Assembly: GCA_013335845.1 (NCBI GenBank) | Contig: JAAXUU010000023.1 | Location: forward strand, 1-10,318 | Direction: 5' to 3' | Length of the DNA: 10,318 nucleotides | From: Actinomycetota bacterium | Lineage (GTDB): Bacteria > Actinomycetota > Coriobacteriia > Coriobacteriales > RUG844 | Shown: positions 6,215 through 10,318 of the stretch, piece by piece | Layout of the letters: each line of letters begins with the position of its first letter | Position numbering within the stretch: the stretch's first letter is position 1 | Program-made: the position numbers and the translations under genes | The notes under the pieces: model-generated | What the model was told of the DNA's origin: nothing | The model's database searches: none | The model's input: the letters and a program-made list of their open reading frames with translations, nothing else

Positions 6215-9181
6215 ATGGGTCATCCAGGTGCATGGAAGCGGGCTGTCATCAATGGTTATGAATACCGCTTAGTTGAAATGATTGATCACGCGAGCGGCGA
6301 CGGTTGTATTGCGATTTGTCTCGGCCCTGATGAACAACACTATTTTGTTACCGAAAGCGAGTGGCAGACCGGAGTACAACTTCTGGTGCAAGAGTTCGAA
6401 TCGCGTGGAGTTGTAACGTCAGATAGTTCCACCAGCGCGAAGATCGCGCTGTTTCGTTCGCTTTTCAAAGGGCGTGAAGACGTTTATGCAAAGAGCTATT
6501 TCAGCAAGAAACTGGCAAGGATAGGTTACGCCCCCGCATGTGCACATGAGTGGGATCGGTCGCTTTGCAAGAAACCGAAGATCAGATGCGAAAGCTGTTT
6601 GCATCGTGAACTCCTCCCTCTCGATGATAGGGTCCTCATCCACCACTTTCGCGGTGAGCAACAAGATGGTTGTGGTATTGTCGGGTTATATCCTGTCGTC
6701 GAGGAATCGAAGACGTACATTCTTGTAGCAGATTTCGACAAGGCTGATTGGCAGCAAGAGGTAACCTCTTTCAGAATGGCATGCGAGCAAGAAAACCTTT
6801 GTGTTGCTGTCGAGCGATCCCGGTCAGGAAATGGTGCGCATGCATGGTTGTTCTTCGAGGCCAAAGTGGAGGCAAGCCTGGCCAGGGACCTTGGATGCAC
6901 GCTTATCACCATCGCTATGCAGCAAAGCGGGGCGATGAATTTCACTGCTTACGACCGTCTGTTCCCAACGCAGGATTCCGTTCAGGAAAACGGGTTGGGG
7001 AATCTCATCGCCCTTCCGCTTCAAGGACGAGCGTTGGACAAGGGCAACAGTTTGTTTGTCGATGAAGCCTTTCAGCCTTTTGAAGACCAGTGGCGTTTTC
7101 TCTCCTCTGTCTCAAGGATCACAGAAGCTGATGCGAAGCGCATTATCGCAAAGGCAAACGGCGATTCATTGGGTCAGTTGGTGGATATCAAGGCAGTGAC
7201 AGGCTTTTCAGGTCAGATAACCCATCGATTACTGGAGAAGCAAGGGGGTCTATCCAGTAGTGATTTCCCGGAACAAGTAGCCCTGACCAGAGCAAATATG
7301 ATCTTCATTGCCAAAGTAGGGCTTTCTGATGCCGCGTTGAATCGGATTCGGCGTCTGGCGGCGTTTGCCAACCCAGAATTCTATCGAGCACAGGCTATGA
7401 GGCAGTCCGTTTATGGAAAGCCCCGGATTATCTATCTTGGTGTGGAATATGAAAACCATATCGCACTCCCACGAGGATGTGAGCAAGCCCTCTTCGATTT
7501 TCTCGATTGTCACAACGCTTCCTATACCGTAGACGATCAGCGTAATCGGGGAAGAACGCTGAGCATCGAGTTCTCGGGCAAGCTCAGGACCGAACAGGAA
7601 CAAGCAGCACACGCGTTGTTCCGGAATGATATCGGAGTTCTATCCGCACCCACGGGCTTTGGGAAAACCGTAATCGCAGCAAACCTCATCGCAAAGCACA
7701 AGGTGCGCACCTTGATATTGGTACCATCGAGCGCGCTGTTGGATCAGTGGCGCCATAGTCTGGAACGATTTCTCGACATTGACGAAACTCTTCCTGAGCT
7801 TCTGACCAAGACGGGGAGGAAAAGCAAGAAAAAACGATCGCTTATAGGCCAGATGGGTGCCGGCAAGTGCATTCCTAGCGGAGTTATCGACATCGCATTG
7901 TTTCAAGCACTTTTCGAGAAGGGCGATGTTCGGGGCGAGAAAAAGGTCAAGGACATAGTAAAAGAGTACGACTTAGTCATCTGTGATGAATGTCATCACG
8001 TTCCTGCCGTAGGATTCGAATCCATCATGCGCAGTATAAAGGCGCGTTACGTATATGGGTTCAGCGCGACACCAAAAAGGAAAGATGGGCTCGATAGTAT
8101 CATCTTTATGCATTGTGGGCCGCTGCGTCATATTGTAAGCGCGAAAGAGCAAGCCACCCGGCAATCATTCAGCCGTTACCTTGTGCCATGTTTCAGCAAT
8201 GCCCGCTTGGAGCATACTGAAGCCGGTATCAGTTTCAATCAGATACTTGGGCAGCTTTGTACCCATGAACTACGCAATGATGCCATAGTCGAGGATATCT
8301 GCTCCGTGTTGGACGAAGGTCGAACTCCCCTCGTGCTAACCCGGTTGCGAAGCCATGCTACCTATCTTGCGGACTCTCTGATAGCAAAGGGATATAGAAT
8401 CATCCTTCTAACAGGTGCGGGAACTCCGAAGGAGCGTCGCGAAAAACTCCAATTAGTTGAGGCAATCCCCAAAGGAGACTCTTTTGCTATAGTCGCAACC
8501 GGCAACTACATCGGAGAAGGGTTCGATGAGGAGCGCCTCGACACGCTATTTCTTGCTGCTCCGATTTCTTGGGAGGGTATGCTGGCTCAATATGTTGGGC
8601 GACTACATCGAGAACACGAAGGTAAGGATTCTGTGCTAGTGTACGACTATATCGATGTCAATATCCCTATGTTGGACCGGATGTATAAGAAACGTTTGAA
8701 AGGCTATGCCAGTCTGGGTTACAAGATACGATCGGGCGATGGTCACGACGATTCTTTTGAAACCATCTTCAACCCCACAACGTTTCTGGTAGCACTCGAA
8801 AACGACATCTTTACCAGCACCTACTCGATTGTCATTTCTGCCTCGCGCGTTCACATTCGGTGCATCGAAAAACTTGCGAACTGCATCGGGGAAGCAATCA
8901 AGCGAGGGGTTTCCATAACGGTCATACTACAAATGTCGGATGATGTGTCCGAGCAGAAGAGTGATGCTGTTATTGCGCCTGTCGCAGACCTCCAGGCACT
9001 CGGATGCGCAATCATCATAAGCATTGGTCCGTGCCCTGATTTCGCCGTCATAGACGAGAAGGTGGTCTGGTATGGAGGCATCTCTCTGCTTGCCTTTAAC
9101 CGCGGCGAGGAATACAGTTTGCGATTCAAGAGTTTAGAGGTCGCACATGACCTTATCGGCGAGGAACTTGTATGCGAATAA
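6215..9181 (+). CDS. TOTE-type primase domain fused to SF2 helicase and degenerate PLD-like domain
   Basis: The 988-residue multidomain protein probably acts on nucleic acid. After an unrecognised N-terminus (1-75), residues about 78-305 match the TOTE conflict-system archaeo-eukaryotic primase domain: LFRSLFKGREDVYAK, a zinc-ribbon-like set Cys109/118/125/128, catalytic-type ADFD with Asp173 and Asp175, SGNGAHAW with His209, YDRLFP (246-251) and GNLIALPLQGR (262-272). A helicase follows: APTGFGKT (478-485), DECH (591-594), SAT (617-619), EGFDE (768-772) and QYVGRLHR (792-799). The last 120 residues have the shape of a phospholipase-D-like domain (VIDEKVVWYGGISLL, 945-959), but its HxKxxxxD signature reads C940-P-D942-FAVI-D947, so nuclease activity there is doubtful. 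Family knowledge places such fusions in anti-element conflict systems. Start: ATG 6215 with GGAG 5 bp upstream. The AAA_14 gene lies just upstream. No clear terminator follows. Confidence 0.93.
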   Translation: MGHPGAWKRAVINGYEYRLVEMIDHASGDGCIAICLGPDEQHYFVTESEWQTGVQLLVQEFESRGVVTSDSSTSAKIALFRSLFKGREDVYAKSYFSKKLARIGYAPACAHEWDRSLCKKPKIRCESCLHRELLPLDDRVLIHHFRGEQQDGCGIVGLYPVVEESKTYILVADFDKADWQQEVTSFRMACEQENLCVAVERSRSGNGAHAWLFFEAKVEASLARDLGCTLITIAMQQSGAMNFTAYDRLFPTQDSVQENGLGNLIALPLQGRALDKGNSLFVDEAFQPFEDQWRFLSSVSRITEADAKRIIAKANGDSLGQLVDIKAVTGFSGQITHRLLEKQGGLSSSDFPEQVALTRANMIFIAKVGLSDAALNRIRRLAAFANPEFYRAQAMRQSVYGKPRIIYLGVEYENHIALPRGCEQALFDFLDCHNASYTVDDQRNRGRTLSIEFSGKLRTEQEQAAHALFRNDIGVLSAPTGFGKTVIAANLIAKHKVRTLILVPSSALLDQWRHSLERFLDIDETLPELLTKTGRKSKKKRSLIGQMGAGKCIPSGVIDIALFQALFEKGDVRGEKKVKDIVKEYDLVICDECHHVPAVGFESIMRSIKARYVYGFSATPKRKDGLDSIIFMHCGPLRHIVSAKEQATRQSFSRYLVPCFSNARLEHTEAGISFNQILGQLCTHELRNDAIVEDICSVLDEGRTPLVLTRLRSHATYLADSLIAKGYRIILLTGAGTPKERREKLQLVEAIPKGDSFAIVATGNYIGEGFDEERLDTLFLAAPISWEGMLAQYVGRLHREHEGKDSVLVYDYIDVNIPMLDRMYKKRLKGYASLGYKIRSGDGHDDSFETIFNPTTFLVALENDIFTSTYSIVISASRVHIRCIEKLANCIGEAIKRGVSITVILQMSDDVSEQKSDAVIAPVADLQALGCAIIISIGPCPDFAVIDEKVVWYGGISLLAFNRGEEYSLRFKSLEVAHDLIGEELVCE

Positions 9182-9353
9182 GTCGGTTTCGGTGAGATTC
9201 AAATAGGGGAATAAATCACCTTCAAAATATTGAGTTCATTTTGAGTTCAAAAGATTCGTTACACTTCCAACAGATACATCTCACTGAGCCCATTTATTCA
9301 CCGAACTGGAGCGGCCGAAAAGAACTTAGGCGACTCAGAGAATCTTGTTAACG

Positions 9354-9419
9354 ATCGAGTGGGAATGACCTGTAATGCAATCTAGTATCAGGTAGTGTTA
9401 GGTAATGCTATCGAATGCG
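9354..9419 (+). repeat. Right copy of the diverged bracketing repeat
   Basis: ATCGAGTGGGAATGA (9354-9368) differs from its counterpart at 4530-4544 by one base. AGTGTTAG (9394-9401) and a TATC...TGCG tail follow at matching positions. Inside it, GGTAGTGTTA and GGTAATGCTA (9391-9410) form a local imperfect 10-bp tandem repeat. The copies are in direct orientation, about 4.8 kb apart. Confidence 0.4.
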
Positions 9420-9610
9420 CGCAAGCTATCTAATTTCCGCATACACTACGCTACAAAATAGTATTTCATTCAGACTTCTTTACCCATTATGAGGGCGCGC
9501 ATCGAAAGTTTCATCCTTGCCGAAAGATCCCCTGCCAAAAGTAGGGCATAAGCCTGACTCGCTCTCCTTTCCTGGCAACTCAGAATACATTTAATAATGG
9601 GATTAAGTTT

Positions 9611-9637
9611 TCAATATTTCTTGCCAAGAATTATTGA
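9611..9637. repeat. 27-bp near-perfect palindrome
   Basis: TCAATATTTCTTG (9611-9623), a central C, then CAAGAATTATTGA (9625-9637): 12 of 13 positions are symmetric, the exception being T9617 opposite T9631. The tiny centre and AT-rich arms suit a dimeric protein-binding site better than an RNA hairpin. No T-run follows. Its client is unknown; the nearest downstream gene starts about 330 bp away. Confidence 0.55.
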
Positions 9638-9704
9638 GGGATATACCACGTAGTCGGTACAAAACGTACCATTATCTTATGAGTTAGGTCAGTATGAATT
9701 TGGC

Positions 9705-9745
9705 CCCCGCTCTTGTTGACGCATTGCTTTAAGCGGGGACCGCTT
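9705..9745 (+). repeat. Two overlapping, mutually exclusive hairpins
   Basis: CCCCGCT (9705-9711) can pair with AGCGGGG (9732-9738), while AAGCGG (9731-9736) can pair with CCGCTT (9740-9745). Both use the same middle segment, so only one can form at a time. No T-run follows either. The arrangement resembles an attenuator or a terminator end, but no transcript is demonstrated. Confidence 0.4.
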
Positions 9746-9832
9746 CTCGTTGCGTGATATCCTCAAACTCCATCGCATTCCTTGAGAGAGCGGTTCGTTG
9801 TAGGGAACAACTTCGATTCGACTTCTGTTTTG

Positions 9833-9846
9833 AGCGGAATTCCGCT
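9833..9846. repeat. 14-bp perfect palindrome AGCGGAATTCCGCT
   Basis: The arms AGCGG and CCGCT are the same as those of the inverted repeat inside 9731-9745, about 100 bp upstream. Two sites with the same half-sites before the HsmA-family gene may be operators for it. Confidence 0.4.
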
Positions 9847-9928
9847 TTCCTTCCAGACCCGATTCTACCGTTCTCCTAAAACTGGAGCAGGATTGGATTA
9901 AGTGAGGTCAAGTCAACAGGGCTAAGAC

Positions 9929-9934
9929 TATAAT
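9929..9934 (+). promoter_or_regulatory. Candidate -10 element of the HsmA-family gene
   Basis: A perfect TATAAT lies 39 bp before the GTG start, leaving room for a short leader. No good -35 hexamer occurs 16-18 bp upstream, so the promoter may need an activator or be weak. Confidence 0.4.
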
Positions 9935-9967
9935 CTTTCGAACGATGAATCCTAGAGGAGTATGAGC

Positions 9968-10318
9968 GTGAGCATGACCATTGTGCTGCCCATGGTAGCA
10001 ATCACCGCAGCCCTAATCCAATATACCATCGGCGTGTTCGCCGAGCGTCACAAGGGGACGCTTGAAGCTTGGCATCTTGCCATGTTCTGGCTTGGCCTTG
10101 CCTGCGACACCGCGGGTACCTTCCTCATGACCAACATGGCAAACGACGGGTCGGCGAATATGAGCTTGCATGTGCTCACTGGGGCTGCTGCGGTGATTCT
10201 CATGCTTTTCCATGCCTCCTGGGCCACATTGGTAGTTGTCAGGAACCAAGAGAAACGGCGCGAGAGTTTCCATCGTTTCAGCGTGGTTGTCTGGTTGTTC
10301 TGGCTCATCCCCTACGTG
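9968..10318 (+). CDS. HsmA family (TIGR03987-like) membrane protein, 3' end beyond window
   Basis: The first 117 residues are visible and the frame is open to the window end. Four hydrophobic segments are seen: about 5-24 (ending IQYTIGVFAER), 35-54 (WHLAMFWLGLACDTAGTFLM), 67-91 (containing TGAAAVILMLFHASWATLVV) and 104-117 (SVVVWLFWLIPY). The conserved WH, FWLG, CDTAGT, LFHASWA and FHRFS stretches match what I know of this small bacterial inner-membrane family. His36, His68, His82 and His102 could bind heme or metal, but the function is not established. Start choice: AGAGGAG at 9954-9960 is 7 bp before GTG 9968 but only 1 bp before ATG 9962, so GTG is preferred; ATG 9974 is an alternative. 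Base composition returns to the GC-rich type of the first region, so this is probably core DNA beyond the island. Confidence 0.85.
   Translation, partial: MSMTIVLPMVAITAALIQYTIGVFAERHKGTLEAWHLAMFWLGLACDTAGTFLMTNMANDGSANMSLHVLTGAAAVILMLFHASWATLVVVRNQEKRRESFHRFSVVVWLFWLIPYV

Larger units (their letters stand above)
9182..9967. other. Palindrome-rich stretch without a recognisable gene
   Basis: About 780 bp of lower-GC DNA contains no credible coding region. It holds an 11-bp imperfect tandem repeat (9230-9251; shared core TTGAGTTCA), the right copy of the bracketing repeat (9354-9419) and several inverted repeats between 9611 and 9846. Near the end it carries a TATAAT (9929-9934) and ribosome binding site for the next gene. 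A 12-codon ORF (MNLAPALVDALL, 9694-9732) overlaps one hairpin. It is too short and poorly preceded to call. Confidence 0.5.

Noticed and set aside
9182..9222. GGTGA/TCACC inverted repeat after the helicase gene as a terminator
   Set aside because: Only a 5-bp stem with a long AT-rich loop and no T-run, too weak to call.
9962..9964. ATG as start of the HsmA-family gene
   Set aside because: The strong AGAGGAG ends 1 bp before it, too close for initiation; the in-frame GTG at 9968 has 7 bp spacing.
4157..9967. Transposon or integrative element with its own recombinase
   Set aside because: No transposase, integrase, resolvase or relaxase gene is visible, so mobility can only be inferred from composition and flanking repeats.

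Overview
The window looks like chromosomal DNA of a gut anaerobe of the Coriobacteriia, probably Eggerthellaceae. The reasons are its moderately high GC, a PucR-type regulator divergent from a uroporphyrinogen-decarboxylase-like (corrinoid methyltransferase family) gene, and an HsmA-family membrane protein. This placement is inference from gene content and style. No rRNA or tRNA gene is present to confirm it.

Region 1 (1-4156) is GC-rich and densely coded. It begins with a short tail of a gene that is broken or frameshifted near the window edge (ends 131). A convergent PucR-family regulator (144-1595, minus strand) is transcribed away from a URO-D-family protein (1785-2897). Their 189-bp divergent promoter region carries two operator-like near-repeats 31 bp apart. 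A CobW/COG0523-type G3E GTPase (2995-3597, TTG start) and a histidine-rich protein (3603-4091) follow, and a strong bidirectional terminator (4123-4153) closes the cluster. The simplest reading is an inducible methyl-transfer enzyme with its regulator, next to a metallochaperone pair: a GTPase plus a His/Cys-rich metal-binding partner that could serve a zinc or cobalt enzyme.

Region 2 (about 4157-9960) has visibly lower GC and an accessory character. About 715 bp without a convincing gene hold several inverted repeats, among them a 19-bp-stem terminator with no visible client gene. Then come an AAA_14/DUF4143 ATPase (4872-6143) and, 71 bp downstream on the same strand, a 988-residue protein. 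That protein joins a TOTE-type archaeo-eukaryotic primase domain, an SF2 helicase and a C-terminal phospholipase-D-like domain whose HxK signature has become C-P-D. Together they look like a defence or mobile-element conflict island. A diverged repeat pair (4530-4601 and 9354-9419) brackets the two genes. The 780 bp after the helicase hold no gene but are unusually rich in palindromes.

Region 3 (from 9968) returns to higher GC with the start of an HsmA-family (TIGR03987-like) four-helix membrane protein that runs off the window end. No transposase, integrase, CRISPR array or RNA gene was found.
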